The notes under the pieces are model-generated. The model saw only the letters and a program-made list of their open reading frames with translations, had not been told where the DNA came from and made no database searches. From Colwellia maritima (lineage in GTDB: Bacteria > Pseudomonadota > Gammaproteobacteria > Enterobacterales > Alteromonadaceae): DNA of 64,000 nucleotides. The stretch covers positions 788,059 to 852,058 of the forward strand of contig NZ_JAKKSL010000001.1 of the NCBI RefSeq assembly GCF_022669015.1, given 5' to 3'. Below are positions 44,301 through 54,864 of this stretch, in pieces; positions within the stretch are counted from its first letter, which is position 1; the number at the start of each line of letters is the position of its first letter. The position numbers and the translations under genes were made by a program.

Positions 44301-44509
44301 GATTACACCATGATTGGTTGGATTGCAGATATAGCTGAAAGTACTACTAGAATTATATCTAGCCCAAGAGCTATCCAAGGCCGATTTAATTATACCACGA
44401 TATACACTAATGGTTTGCCAAAGCAGAATCTACATATATGGGAGCAGTCACCTATTATAATGAGGAAGGTCAACCTGAAGGTACTACGGTGCTCGAGCTA
44501 AGTAATTGA
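41375..44509 (+). CDS. Secreted subtilisin-like S8 protease with PA insert, frame broken about five times
   Basis: About 1,045 residues joined. Signal peptide (1-28), I9-type propeptide (about 52-152) and S8 catalytic domain: Asp191 in VIDTGIWPENP, His265 in DGHGSHTA and Ser in GTSMSSPHI near 43190. A PA insert (IALIARGTCAF, NAQNAGALGVVIY) splits the catalytic domain, as in plant-type subtilases, and an Fn3-like domain follows. Breaks lie near 42763, 43206, 43668, 44015 and 44420; three fall at CCGG. The final frame ends in VLELSN at 44509. Probably exported to digest protein outside the cell. Confidence 0.85.
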
Positions 44510-44550
44510 TTTACTTTGTGATTTTACAAGTTGAAAAATTAGTGTAAATA

Positions 44551-44585
44551 AAGCCCCTCTTACATCAATTAAGAGGGGCTTTTTA
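44551..44585 (+). terminator. Strong terminator after the protease
   Basis: AAGCCCCTCTT / AAGAGGGGCTT stem with a 9-10-base loop and a TTTT run. The rest of the 44510-44846 gap shows nothing else I recognise. Confidence 0.88.
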
Positions 44586-44846
44586 TTATGTCAATTTGCT
44601 ACTGAGTTGCTGAAGTGCGAATTTAAAAGACTTATATGTTGTGTTATTGAATTTAACAAGTGAATAAACATGCGCGTTAATCAATGTATTGCAGCCTAAA
44701 CATGATTCTAATCTTAGTTAACGCCCGAACTTTCATATAACAGAGGTTATACATACTTTTGACTTGAATAAGAGTGATAAGCGTAAATTTTGCGGATTAC
44801 AGAGATGAAAGGCCCTAACGTATAGAGCCTTTAAAGAATCAATAGA

Positions 44847-45383
44847 TTAACTGTTTTTACGACGAACAACTAAACCCAAAATACCTGTTAAAAACAACAT
44901 TAATGTTCTTGGTAATGGTACAGCCGTTGCTTTACCAAAGGCTAAAGCACCAAGCATCGTATAAATTGTTATCAGCATTATCGAATAAAGAGAAAGTAAC
45001 ACTATTTATAGGATCGTAGACATCGATATAACCGGCAAAGCTAAGATCTGAAAGTAGTGTCACATCAAAATCTAACGACTCAATCCCTTTCATTATATTG
45101 CTAACATCAAAAACAGCCACAAAAATATTCCAACTAGGATCAAATGGGTCAACATCATAACCATAAAAAGAAAATGATTCCCAAGTATTCTCAATAAAAC
45201 CCCAATCATCAATATTATCGGTATCAACAGCTACACTCCCAATCACTTCAAACGTATCTTCATTATCAAAGAAACTATTAAAAAGAATGTCTTGGGTAAT
45301 TAATGTAGCGTTAGCTGTACGACAAGACAGCTGAAGGCTAACGATAGTGATAAAAAAATGCGTAAAATTAATTTATTTAACAT
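44847..45383 (-). CDS. PEP-CTERM-like secreted protein, frame broken twice
   Basis: About 178 residues. ATG 45383 follows TAGGAAGTAAT. The start is a signal peptide (LILRIFLSLSLAFSCL) that runs into TANATLITQDILFNSF only after a frame change near 45320. The middle is Asp/Phe-rich beta-type sequence. A second slip near 44945 leads to the C-terminal tail VPLPRTLMLFLTGILGLVV RRKNS, a PEP-CTERM layout of VPxP, a hydrophobic helix and RR. It should be processed by an exosortase; the XrtH-like one in this window has a different expected motif. Function unknown. Confidence 0.65.
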
Positions 45384-45689
45384 ATTACTTCCTATATATA
45401 TTATTGTTATGTATTTTAATTTATAGATGAATATCAGGAAATTCATCTACTTCAAATCCACTTTAAGTATGCAAAATCACTTAAGCAAAAACTATTCCTA
45501 ATTATTTATCTCTATAATTATCAACCAATTAGTTTGTTTTGTGTGAACGATTAACCTTTTGTTTACAACTGCTTGTGTTTTTGTAAAAAAAGCTGACAGT
45601 ATGCTTAGTGCACCTTATTAATATCAATTGGCATAATTAAGTGCTTACTTCTTTATGCGTAACGCTATAAATATTCACGAGGGTAACCG

Positions 45690-45719
45690 TAGATAGTAGC
45701 CATATAGATAGTAGCCATA
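45690..45719. repeat. Two tandem copies of a 15-bp unit
   Basis: TAGATAGTAGCCATA is present twice without a gap. Located about 100 bp before rnpB. Meaning unknown. Confidence 0.85.
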
Positions 45720-45787
45720 GGTATTATATTAATAATAGAAAATATAAGTTTTTGCTGTTTTTATTCACAATTCTTGGATTGTTAACA

Positions 45788-45815
45788 TAGACTTTTTCTT
45801 TAAATAAAGTAGAAT
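45788..45815 (+). promoter_or_regulatory. rnpB promoter, sigma70 type
   Basis: TAGACT (45788) and TAGAAT (45810) with a 16-bp spacer fit -35/-10 boxes; the RNA 5' end should be near 45823, seven or eight bases after the -10. Confidence 0.6.
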
Positions 45816-45822
45816 GCGCCTC

Positions 45823-46219
45823 GAGTTGACTAGACAATCGCTGCTTACTGAATTTATTTAGTGGGGGAGGAAAGTCCGGGCTCCAATGAGCAGGGTGCCA
45901 GGTAACGCCTGGGCGGCGCAAGCCGACGACAAGTGCAGCAGAGAGAAGACCGCCGATGGTTATCTTTCGAGATTTCACAGGTAAGGCTGAAAGGGTGCGG
46001 TAAGAGCGCACCGGGCGGCGGTAACAGTTCGCAGCAGGGTAAACTCCACCTGGAGCAAGACCAAATAGGGTTTCATGATTATTTAGACGCAAGTTTGAAT
46101 AATATAAGCGTGGCTCGCGTGGAAACCGGGTAGGTTGCTTGAGCCTTAGAGCGATTTAAGGCCTAGACGAATGATTGTCACTTCTTCGGAAGATACAAAA
46201 CCCGGCTTATGTGTCAGCT
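45823..46219 (+). ncRNA. rnpB: RNase P RNA, class A
   Basis: The catalytic RNA that trims tRNA 5' ends. Recognised by GAGGAAAGTCCGGGCTCC (45867 region), CAGGGTGCCAGGTAACGCC, GACAAGTGCAGCAGAGAG, GGTAAACTCCACC and the 3' part ending ACCCGGCTTA at about 46210, all in the right order and spacing. The 5' end GAGTTGACTAGACAATCGC matches E. coli GAAGCTGACCAGACAGTCGC. Ends are approximate within a few bases. Confidence 0.95.
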
Positions 46220-46626
46220 CACCAATTTTAGTAACCGCTTGATTATATTGTAAATAGTCAGGCGGCATCTAAAATACTTTTGTATTAATTAGTTATATTC
46301 AAAAAATGGTACGTCAAAGGGCACGCCAGACTTCAAATTCTACACTTTATATTCTTCTCAAAATCTCATTTTACTTTTCCAAATTCTTCTGTGATGTCGA
46401 TGGTTTTTGTCGCGTATTTAGAAAAATAATTAATTGCTGATGGAAATATAAAGGGGAACCCCACTGACGTATGACGATAAGCGAGGTTATTATTATCCTT
46501 ATAGTTTTTCATACGTCTAATCGTAGCGACGTTAAAGCTTGTAAAAAAAGTAAAACAAATTGAGTATTATACTTTAATTGATTTTTCATTAATTCATGAG
46601 TAATTTAGACTTAGTGGACATGATTT
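46220..46626. other. Gap between rnpB and the acid-sugar operon
   Basis: 407 bp; I see no gene. It should hold the ends of transcripts from both sides. Confidence 0.6.
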
Positions 46627-46914
46627 TTATTTCTCTAGCTTGAAGGTTTCTACTGTTTTTAACTCTACCCAGTCAGATATTGCCTGACTAAAGTTTTTGA
46701 AGTGACTAGTTATTAAGTGGTCATCGAAAGATTTAGCTGTTTCGTAGATTTCATACAAAAAGACTTCGTTTGGTTTTTCTTGGCTTGTACATACATCAAA
46801 GTGATGACATTCAGGCTCAAGATCTAGTGAGTCTTTCGCTTGTTTTTGTACTGCTTCTATAAATTGAGCTTTGAAAGTTGTATTAATAATGAATTTTACG
46901 GTAACTACAAACAT
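46627..46914 (-). CDS. Antibiotic biosynthesis monooxygenase (ABM) domain protein
   Basis: 95 residues, a single ferredoxin-like ABM fold: FVVTVKFIINTTFKAQF, ECHHFDVC, FLYEIYETAKSFDDHLITSHF, ending ELKTVETFKLE. Members are small dimeric oxygenases or isomerase-like helpers; many in sugar operons are of unknown function. It is the last gene after otnK and otnC, 8 bp downstream of otnC, so probably part of the same pathway. Confidence 0.75.
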   Translation of the reverse strand: MFVVTVKFIINTTFKAQFIEAVQKQAKDSLDLEPECHHFDVCTSQEKPNEVFLYEIYETAKSFDDHLITSHFKNFSQAISDWVELKTVETFKLEK

Positions 46915-46922
46915 AAATGTCC

Positions 46923-47561
46923 TTAAGGTTTTGCGTTCTTTTTTAGATGATTTATTTGGCTATCGGTTAATAGACGAGGCTGCTTTTTATCGAGCATAAA
47001 AGCGAGTTTACAGCTTTCTTCTAATTCTTCCATTCCATAGACACATGCCTCAACACTTTGGGCTGATACAATAGGCCCGTGGTTAGCCATGATAACGCCT
47101 GGATGCTCTGCTGCTACTTCACCTACCGCTACTGCCAAACCCGTATCGCCGGGGGCAAAATAAGGCACGCAAGCTATTGCGCCTAAGCGCATAGTCAGAT
47201 ATGGCGTATAAGTGGGTACGCAATCAGCCAAATCATCAGCAGGTAAACATGACCATGCCGTAGCATAACTTGAATGCAAATGAATAATGCAGTTATCTTG
47301 TGGTCGTTTATCGTACATTGCCTTATGTAAAGAGAACTCTTTAGAGGCTTTGCTACCACGGATTAAATTACCATCATGATCAATAACCGACAGTTCATCT
47401 TCTTTTAAGAATCCGAAACAAGTATTGGTTGGAGTAATAACCCAACCGCTATCAATACGAACACTCATATTTGCTGAGGCTCCAGAGGTTAATCCACGCT
47501 CAAAAATAGAACGTGCGTATTTAACAATTTTTTCTTTTGCGGTTTTTTCGTCTATCGACAT
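46923..47561 (-). CDS. otnC: 3-oxo-tetronate 4-phosphate decarboxylase, class II aldolase family
   Basis: 212 residues. Zinc class II aldolase/adducin fold: TSGASANMSVRI, HLHSSYATAWSCL with the metal His pair, and MANHGPIV with the third His. The OtnC branch decarboxylates 3-oxo-tetronate 4-phosphate to dihydroxyacetone phosphate; the OtnK kinase gene directly upstream (overlap 10 bp) supports that branch over fuculose-phosphate aldolase. Confidence 0.8.
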   Translation of the reverse strand: MSIDEKTAKEKIVKYARSIFERGLTSGASANMSVRIDSGWVITPTNTCFGFLKEDELSVIDHDGNLIRGSKASKEFSLHKAMYDKRPQDNCIIHLHSSYATAWSCLPADDLADCVPTYTPYLTMRLGAIACVPYFAPGDTGLAVAVGEVAAEHPGVIMANHGPIVSAQSVEACVYGMEELEESCKLAFMLDKKQPRLLTDSQINHLKKNAKP

Positions 47562-48847
47562 GTGATTTTCTCCGGCGCTGTTTGAAAGAATGTTTGATCA
47601 CCAAAATTACCTGATTTCAAAGCAAGATTGATGATAGGAGGTGTTACCGAGTGCAAAATAGGAACGCCAGGACTTACACTCTGACCAATTTCGAAAACAT
47701 TGATATTTAAATTTTTCACAATGGCCCCCGAGGTTTCACCACCGCAACAATAATGTTTTTAAAACCGTTTAATACAATCTTCACCCAGTTTAGCTAACGT
47801 TCCTTCGAGTAGTACTTGGGATTTTTCAAAGCCAATTTCACTTTGTACCTTGCTTACGACTTCTTTGGAAGAGGTGGTGTAAATTAGCGGTGCTGCAGAT
47901 TGATTTTTTAGTGCCCAATCGAGTATTTGTTCATAGGTTTGTGTTTGATTAAGTAATTTAAAAGGGTCGATATAAAGCGCCGGGTGTTTTTGCTTATATT
48001 CAGCGACTTGTAGCTGTGTCATAGCTGAACAACTACCACTAAGTATCAGTGTCGGACCATTTGACTGGCGTGCTGATTTATTTGATGAATTTGGTACACA
48101 TCCATATTTTGAAAATTCACTCGTTAGGTTGGTTGCCAAACCTGAGCCACCAGTTATCAGGGTAAATGCTTCTACATTGCGACCAATACACTCTAGATGT
48201 TCTGTGCTCAATGTATCGAGCACAATATATCTATAGTTTTTCGCGGCTTCAAGCAATGCTTGATTAAAAGATGCCTCATCAGCTTCGATACAATGATAAG
48301 GAATGTTAATCGCTTTACCTTTCCCCTGCGCTTCAATAAGGCGTACTACTGAAGAGTCTTTCATCGGCGTTAAAGGGTGATCTTTGAGCGGACTTTCGTT
48401 TAATGGTGTATCACCCACAAAAAGGTGCCCCATGTAAACGGTTCTGCCATTAATAGGTAATGCAGGGCAGACAATTGTACTTTTTAGTTTTAATTCATCA
48501 AGCAGGGCGTCTATTACGGGACCAATATTCCCGGCAGATGTTGAGTCAAATGTTGAACAGTATTTAAAGTAGAACTTTCGACATCCCACTACTTGAAGCC
48601 AATGTAAAGCCTTGAGTGAAGCTTCAACAGCAATACTCGGATCTACTGTACGAGTTTTTAACGCAATGACTATTGCGTCGTAGTCATCTAAAGCAAGATC
48701 AGAGTCAACGGGAATACTGTTGAGTTGTAGGGTTTTTAAACCACTGTTAACAAGAAAAGTGGCTAAGTCTGATGCTCCGGTAAAATCATCAGCTATACAA
48801 CCAAGAATAGGGGGCTGAGAGTAATTATTCATAACGCTTGATTCCAT
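47552..48847 (-). CDS. otnK: Four-carbon acid sugar kinase OtnK, frame broken and compensated
   Basis: Phosphorylates 3-oxo-tetronate. About 430 residues. N-terminal GCIADDFTGASDLATFL binds substrate; C-terminal VAGGETSGAIVKNL binds nucleotide, and the piece PGVPILHSVTPPIINLALKSGNFG (two adjacent motifs) ends the family. A stop at about 47759 interrupts the frame: an extra T at about 47763 and a missing C at about 47744 (GTTGCGGTGG, expected GCCGG) cancel out, so the true protein continues to 47552. Start may be 48847 or 48832. Confidence 0.85.
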
Positions 48848-48906
48848 CTAAATGACAATTATTAAAAAAAAGATATTGACTTTGCAACGTCAGTAAACTT
48901 AAATAC

Positions 48907-48918
48907 AATGTATACATT
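48907..48918. promoter_or_regulatory. GntR operator, site A, between otnK and the dehydrogenase
   Basis: AATGTATACATT, a perfect 12-bp palindrome, 60 bp before the otnK start. A second half-like site TTATACATTG lies at 48934-48943. It could control otnK-otnC-ABM and the divergent dehydrogenase operon. TGTATACA is a typical FadR-subfamily core. Confidence 0.7.
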
Positions 48919-49207
48919 AAATATAGATTAACTTATACATTGTTTGTTTTGCAATACTTATCTCTACTAAAATTAAACATATATAAGTTACTCTGAAACT
49001 GGATTCAATCAGCTTATAGGAACGTAGATGATTAATTGAGACAGCAATGTATGGTTACTTCTGGTGAGTAAAGTAAATGGCGAATAAATTAAGCGTCGTA
49101 AGCGATACCGATAAATTTTGAAAACGCATTGTTAAAATAACAATGAAATTCTAGTTGTGATGATTAAAGCATTTCGACTAGTAGGCATAAATATTTAATA
49201 ACTTAGG

Positions 49208-50329
49208 ATGATTGAGACTAATATGAGTGGAAAAACACAATTTACGATTACAGTATTTCCAGGGGATGGTATTGGACATGAGGTCACGCCTCCTTGCATT
49301 ACTTTACTGAACAAAGTTGCTGAAAAAGTGGGAGGATTTTCGTTGGACTTCATCTCTTTTGATGCAGGGGCAGCGTACTACAAAGAAACGGGTATATCAC
49401 TTCCTGAAGATGCTCTTGAACACGCTAAGAAATCTGATGCGACATTGTTAGCTTGCATGGGGATGCCGAGTATTCGCTATCCTGATGGTCGTGAAATTGC
49501 GCCGCAGTTAGAGTTACGAGAAAAACTGGACCTTTTCGCGGGTGTTCGACCCGTAAAAACATTACCTGGATTACCTTTGCCGTTGCAAGACGAACGTGCT
49601 AAAAATTTAGATTTTGTATTAATCCGAGAAAGTACTGAAGGGCTTTTTGCCGGCCGTAATAACTTTACTATTAAAGGTGAAGGGGCTGATGAAGCCGCTT
49701 ATGATACACAAAAAATCAGCCGTAAAGGTTGCGAGCGACTGTTCGATTTTGCATTTGATTTTGCAAGAAGAAGAAAACTTAAAGGTTATAAAGGTAAAGT
49801 AACCTGTGTTGATAAAGCGAATGTATTAGGTTCCTTTTATTATATGCGTCAAATTTTCGATGAAATGGCAAGCAATCACTCTGATATAGAAGCTGATCAG
49901 GTGTATGTTGATGCAGCTGCACTACAGATGGTTAGTAAGCCATGGATTTTTGATGTTATGGTAACCGAGAATATGTTTGGTGACATTTTATCTGATCTTG
50001 GTCTTGGTTTGATGGGGGGGATGGGGATGGCTCCGTCTGCTGATATTGGTGAAAATAATGCTGTTTTTCAACCATGTCATGGAAGTGCTCCAGACATTAT
50101 AGGACAGGGCAAGGCTAACCCTACTGCCATGTTTTTATCTGGCGCATTAATGCTAGATTGGTTGGGAGGTCAATACGATAACCCTGCGGCCATTGAGGCT
50201 GGTCAATTAATAAATACTGCAGTTGAAAATGCGTACGCAAGTTCAAATATCCTTCCTTTTGAGCTAGGTGGAACCTGTGGAACTGATGAAATCACGCAAA
50301 GTATTATGGTAGAGTTAGATAAGCTATAA
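49208..50329 (+). CDS. Isocitrate/isopropylmalate dehydrogenase family protein
   Basis: 373 residues, beta-decarboxylating dehydrogenase fold. FPGDGIGHEVTPP at the N-terminus, RESTEGLFAGR in the substrate loop, CVDKANVLGSFYYMR with the catalytic Lys, NMFGDILSDLG with metal Asp, and CHGSAPDIIGQGKANP. Substrate is not leucine- or TCA-specific by context: it lies between OtnK/OtnC and a TctCBA uptake system, so a 2-hydroxy acid such as a tartrate- or malate-like acid is likelier. Start 49208 or 49223. Confidence 0.75.
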   Translation: MIETNMSGKTQFTITVFPGDGIGHEVTPPCITLLNKVAEKVGGFSLDFISFDAGAAYYKETGISLPEDALEHAKKSDATLLACMGMPSIRYPDGREIAPQLELREKLDLFAGVRPVKTLPGLPLPLQDERAKNLDFVLIRESTEGLFAGRNNFTIKGEGADEAAYDTQKISRKGCERLFDFAFDFARRRKLKGYKGKVTCVDKANVLGSFYYMRQIFDEMASNHSDIEADQVYVDAAALQMVSKPWIFDVMVTENMFGDILSDLGLGLMGGMGMAPSADIGENNAVFQPCHGSAPDIIGQGKANPTAMFLSGALMLDWLGGQYDNPAAIEAGQLINTAVENAYASSNILPFELGGTCGTDEITQSIMVELDKL

Positions 50330-50422
50330 ATCGCTGTTGTGGTTAACTATTGATTATTCACATACGTCACCTGACCATTGGTATAGCAAACATTCATTTA
50401 GGCTGTGACACGGAGAATTATT

Positions 50423-51431
50423 ATGCTAAGAACATTATTTATATCTTTATTATTTTTTATATTTATCAGCGAACAGGCCAACGGAAAGCAGGTCTATCCA
50501 AAGCGGCCCATTACAACAACTGTTGTTTGGTCTCTTTGGTGGTGGTACTGATGCAGTAAATCGAGTGGTCATGGCTGAAATGGCTAAAGAGCTCGGTGTA
50601 CGTATCAATGTGACCAATAAAGCCGGAGGAGTGTCTGGTTCAATCGGCATGAGTTCAACGTTAAGAAAACGCCCTGATGGATATAATTTAGTTGGTATTG
50701 CAAGCTCAAATGTATCTGCTGCGGTTAATGGTGGATGGAAAGAGAAATTTGATGTCTGGTATCCCTTCATTGTGGGTAGCTCTCCAGATGTTTTATCTGT
50801 TAAAGCAGACTCACCCTACCATTCACTTGCTGATTTGGTTGCAGCAGCTAAAAATTCTCCGGGTAGCCTTAGAGTGGGTGCAGGTGGATTAGGCAGTAAT
50901 CATCATTTGCATTTAATGGAACTTAATAAAGCAGCAGGTATTGATATGAGCTTTATCCCTTATCCGGGATCGGCTCCATCACAAACTGCAACAATAACAG
51001 GAGAGGTTGATTTAGTTATAACCTCGATGGCAGAACAAGCTCAACTCATTCGAGGAAATAAGTTGAGACCTTTAGCTATGTTGCATCCAGAAAAATTTAA
51101 GATGCAAGATGGAAGAGAGATCCCTAGTGCTATTGTTGATTTTCCTGAGTTATCAAAACACCTTCCTATTAGCCAAGCCATTGGTTTCGCGGTTAATAAT
51201 AAGGCTTCAGCAGAGGTTAAACGCCAACTTGCGGATGCTTTTAAAAAAGCAATGAACTCTCAAGAAGTCAAAAATTGGGCTCATCTGAATTACTATCAGT
51301 TAAGCGGTGAATATGGAGAGGCTGCGCAGCAGAGTTTTTCTCGATTAGAGTCACTTTTTGCTTGGTCTTTGGAAGCGCTAAATGCTAACAAAGTATCACC
51401 TGAATCGCTAAATATCGCGCGACCAAACTAA
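50423..51431 (+). CDS. tctC: TctC-type substrate-binding protein, frame broken
   Basis: Periplasmic binding protein of a tripartite tricarboxylate transporter. Signal peptide MLRTLFISLLFFIFI followed by YPKRPIT. The frame changes at 50508-50525 (GTTGTTTGG), after which FGLFGGGTDAVNRVVMAEM and AGGVSGSIGMSS follow as in the family. LRVGAGGLGSNHHL and PYPGSAPSQTATITGEVDLV are also present. About 335 residues. First of tctCBA. Confidence 0.85.
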
Positions 51432-51432
51432 T

Positions 51433-52236
51433 ATGAAACAAGAAGTTCACCTTGATGCAGAAAAGGACGTTAAGAGCCGTGCATTATCTCGTGCGAATTT
51501 TAAAGTTGGCTTAGTGTTACTGATAATTTGTGCAGCATTCTTTGTGCATACTTTATCATTTCCAATGACTGGTTCGTATGGTGGCGTGGAAAATCAGTGG
51601 TATGTTTCACCCGCCTTATTTCCACTATCTGTGCTCAGTATATTAATGATATTAAGCGTGATACTGATCATAAAGGCTTGGAAAGACTGTGATTATTTTA
51701 ATGTGCCAATGGACCATAGCGGTGCAGAAACGATTAATAATAGAAAAAACATAGATAAATGGTACGTAATCATACTTTTATGCCTGTATGTTTACGTATA
51801 CATTCCTTCGGCAGATTTTTATTTAGTTACTTGTTTATTCGTACTGTCACTTATTCTCCGGTTTTACCTGCAACTTACGGGTATATGGCGTTGGGTTCTA
51901 TATGTTCACATTCCGCTGACTATTGTGTTGCTGAGTGTCCGAAGTATGAATAGTGAAGCTTTTAGTTGGTTTTTAACAGAAAGTATTGTTGATGAGCCAC
52001 TTATTTTGATCAACGACTTATGCAGTGTTACGGCGTTATTTTTACTGCTACTTTCGAGCGTGATTAATTTAAAAAGTAAGCCGGCTAAGTTGGTCAGAGT
52101 ATTGATGTATAGCATGTTAATACCTTTAATTTTAATTTGTATTTTTAGTTTTGTGCTCTATGTACCAATGCCTGTTGAATATGGCAGTGTTTCAAGTTTT
52201 CTTAATTATTTCGTTTATGAAGTTTTGGGTGTTTGA
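51433..52236 (+). CDS. tctB: TctB-type small membrane subunit
   Basis: 267 residues, about seven predicted membrane segments. TctB proteins are poorly conserved; the call rests on position between tctC and tctA and on the membrane pattern (VGLVLLIICAAFFVHTL; WYVSPALFPLSVLSIL). It is longer than usual (about 150). It starts 1 bp after tctC and overlaps tctA by 4 bp. Confidence 0.75.
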   Translation: MKQEVHLDAEKDVKSRALSRANFKVGLVLLIICAAFFVHTLSFPMTGSYGGVENQWYVSPALFPLSVLSILMILSVILIIKAWKDCDYFNVPMDHSGAETINNRKNIDKWYVIILLCLYVYVYIPSADFYLVTCLFVLSLILRFYLQLTGIWRWVLYVHIPLTIVLLSVRSMNSEAFSWFLTESIVDEPLILINDLCSVTALFLLLLSSVINLKSKPAKLVRVLMYSMLIPLILICIFSFVLYVPMPVEYGSVSSFLNYFVYEVLGV

Positions 52237-53772
52237 TAACTATGATTGATCAGTTTTTACAATTCTTTAGTATTCTTTTTGACTTAATTTCACAGCCCAA
52301 AAATCTACTTATTCTATTCGCTTCTAGTTTTATTGGGATTTTGTTTGGAGCGATGCCCGGATTAACTGCTACTTTAGGTATTGCACTGTTAACTACGTTA
52401 ACATATAGCCTAAACACAGAAACGGCACTTATATCCCTATTAGGGATGTACGTGGGCGCGGTATATGGAGGATCTTACCCTGCTATTCTTTTAAATATAC
52501 CCGGTACTCCGGACCGCGGCAGCAACCGCTCTAGATGGGTATCCTATGGCTAAACGAGGAGAAGGAGCAAAGGCATTAGGTTTAACCACTACAGCATCGC
52601 TTATTGGTACACTTATTGGGCTCATTTTCTTAGTTATTTTATCTCCCGCTATTGCCACTGTCGCTCTACAGTTTACGTCTTGGGAGTTTTTCTTATTAGC
52701 GTTATTTGGCATTATTATTAGCGGTTCAATTACCAGTCAAGATCTTGTCATAAAAGGGTGGATAGCGGGTTTCTTAGGGTTATTTCTATCTACAATAGGT
52801 CGTGATTCACTACAATATTTTCCACGATATACATTCGAACAAAGTCAGCTTGACAGTGGCCTAGAAATTGTTCCTGTATTGATTGGGGTATTCGGTATAC
52901 CTCAAGTTATACGTGTATTGAGCGATAGAGAAACATTAGGCAAGCTATCGAAATTATCACGAGTGCTCCCAGAGCTTTCTACTATTAAACGTAATATTAA
53001 GCATATTTTCCGTTCTGCCTGTATCGGTGTAGGTATTGGCTCGGTGCCAGGCATTGGAGAAGATATTGCAGGATGGGTAAGCTATAGCGCCGCTAAAAAA
53101 ACATCAACTCCTGAAGAACAAAAGAAATTTGGTAAGGGAGCCGAGGCTGCTATTGTTTCGTCTGAAACAGCCAATAACGCGTGTGTAGGTGGGGCTTTGA
53201 TACCGCTTTTAACCTTAGGAATACCAGGCAGTCCCCCTGCCGCAATGCTATTAGGTGCTTTACTTTTACATGGTATTACTCCTGGTCCAACGGTTGAGAT
53301 TGATCATCCTAACTTCTTACTTGAGGTAACCGCCATTCTTGTTCTCGCATCTTTTGCTATGTGGGCCAATGGTATGTTGCTAGCAAAACAAGTGCTGAAG
53401 TTATTACAGGTTCCACCTCCGTTATTTATTCCTGTGGTTGGTTTACTGTGTGTAATGGGAGCGTATTCGTTAGGTATTAATATTTTTAATCTTTACATTA
53501 TGTTACCCGTAGGAATTTGTGCCTATTTTTTAAGTGAAATGAAGTTTCCTTTGGCACCGCTAGTTATTGGGTTAGTGCTAGGCAGTATGGCAGATGACAG
53601 CCTTCGGCGCGCATTAATGTTATCTGAGGGTTCATTCTTACCTTTATTCGATCGACCTGTTGCCGTTCTTTTACTGTTGATAATTTTGTCCTTTTGCTTA
53701 ATTCAAATTCCTTTGGTTCGACGTGGTGTAAAGATATTTATGAACCGCTTTTTCAAACGTACAAATAGTTAG
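52233..53772 (+). CDS. tctA: TctA-type large membrane subunit, frame broken
   Basis: About 513 residues joined, many membrane segments. Family motifs: GAMPGLTATLGIALL, YGGSYPAILLNIPGTP and GGALIPLLTLGIPGSPPAAMLLGALL. The frame breaks at 52511-52516: CCGGACCGCGG is one base longer than an expected CCGGCCGCGG, after which AAATALDGYPMAKRG follows. Ttt systems take up carboxylates with a binding protein; the substrate here is inferred to be an acid sugar. Confidence 0.88.
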
Positions 53773-53805
53773 TACGCGATAAACAAATTCAAGGTGTTTT
53801 AAATA

Positions 53806-54864
53806 ATGAATAACGTATTACGAGTAGCTTGTTCTGGTACAGGGTATTTTAGTCAGTTTCACTATGAAGCATGGGATCGGCTAGATAAGGTCGAACTGGT
53901 TGGTGTGTGTAATCGAGACATAGAGAACGCGAAGCTTTTCGCTCAAACATACAACATTGAACATTATTATCAAAATTTAGAGACGATGTTGCTTGAACTT
54001 AAGCCTGATTTTCTAGATGTTATTACTCCCCCCGTTACACATCTTAATGCGGTGACTACAGCAGCTAAACTAGGAATAGATGTATGTTGTCAAAAGCCAT
54101 TTGGTGAGAATTTTGCACAGGCTCAGCAAATGGTAGAAATAGCTGAGAAGGCAGGGATTAAATTAGTTATTCACGAAAACTTTCGTTTTATGCCATGGAT
54201 ACGTCAAGCCAAAGAAGTGCTTGATAGTGGTATTTTAGGGGAAGTATTAAATGTTCAATTTAATCTTAGACCGGGCGACGGCCAAGGCAACGATGCTTAT
54301 TTAGCACGTCAAGCTTATTTTCAAGATATGCCTAAGTTTTTGATCCACGAAACAGGCATACATATTGTTGATGTGTTCCGGTATTTTTTTGGTGAACCTT
54401 ATTCTGTTTATGCTCAACTGCGTCGCTGTAACCCTGTCATAAAAGGGGAAGATGCAGGTACGGTTATTTTTCAATTCGCCCACAACTTACAAGCTATTTT
54501 AGATGGAAATAGGTTGTTAGATCATAGTAGTACGAATACACGCCGCACCATGGGGGAATGCCAATTTTCAGGAACACAAGGGACGTTAACTATAGATGGC
54601 GAAGGACAAATATGGCTTCGCAAAATAGGCGAGCAAATCAGCAATGAAATAGATTACGAATGGCAAGACGAAAATTTTGGTGGGGATTGTGTTTACCAAA
54701 CAATAAAGCATATTGTGCAGCACTACCGTCAAGGTACTCCGTTGGAAAATCAAGGGTTTGAATATTTACATAATATTTTAGTTGAACAGGCTATTTACCG
54801 CTCTAATGAACAGCGCATGTGTATTGATTTAGATTTGCGGCCAAACATTGAGGTAACACCATGA
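53806..54864 (+). CDS. Gfo/Idh/MocA-family oxidoreductase
   Basis: 352 residues. N-terminal Rossmann domain VACSGTGYFSQFHYEAW, the family CQKPFGENF (Lys, Pro) and a C-terminal alpha/beta domain with HETGIHIVDVFRYFFGEP that holds the catalytic His region. Family members oxidise or reduce sugars and polyols at a hydroxyl with NAD(P). It overlaps the SMP-30 gene by 4 bp and so belongs to the operon. Confidence 0.85.
   Translation: MNNVLRVACSGTGYFSQFHYEAWDRLDKVELVGVCNRDIENAKLFAQTYNIEHYYQNLETMLLELKPDFLDVITPPVTHLNAVTTAAKLGIDVCCQKPFGENFAQAQQMVEIAEKAGIKLVIHENFRFMPWIRQAKEVLDSGILGEVLNVQFNLRPGDGQGNDAYLARQAYFQDMPKFLIHETGIHIVDVFRYFFGEPYSVYAQLRRCNPVIKGEDAGTVIFQFAHNLQAILDGNRLLDHSSTNTRRTMGECQFSGTQGTLTIDGEGQIWLRKIGEQISNEIDYEWQDENFGGDCVYQTIKHIVQHYRQGTPLENQGFEYLHNILVEQAIYRSNEQRMCIDLDLRPNIEVTP

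Noticed and set aside
41375..44509. Cluster of several small secreted proteins
   Set aside because: The pieces follow each other as propeptide, catalytic, PA and Fn3-like parts of one S8 protease.
44800..44846. AAAGGC / GCCTTT hairpin after the PEP-CTERM-like gene as terminator
   Set aside because: The stem is short and imperfect and no T run follows on the minus strand.
45724..46133. ORFs on both strands within 45.7-46.1 kb
   Set aside because: They overlap rnpB and have no protein character; the RNA explains the sequence.
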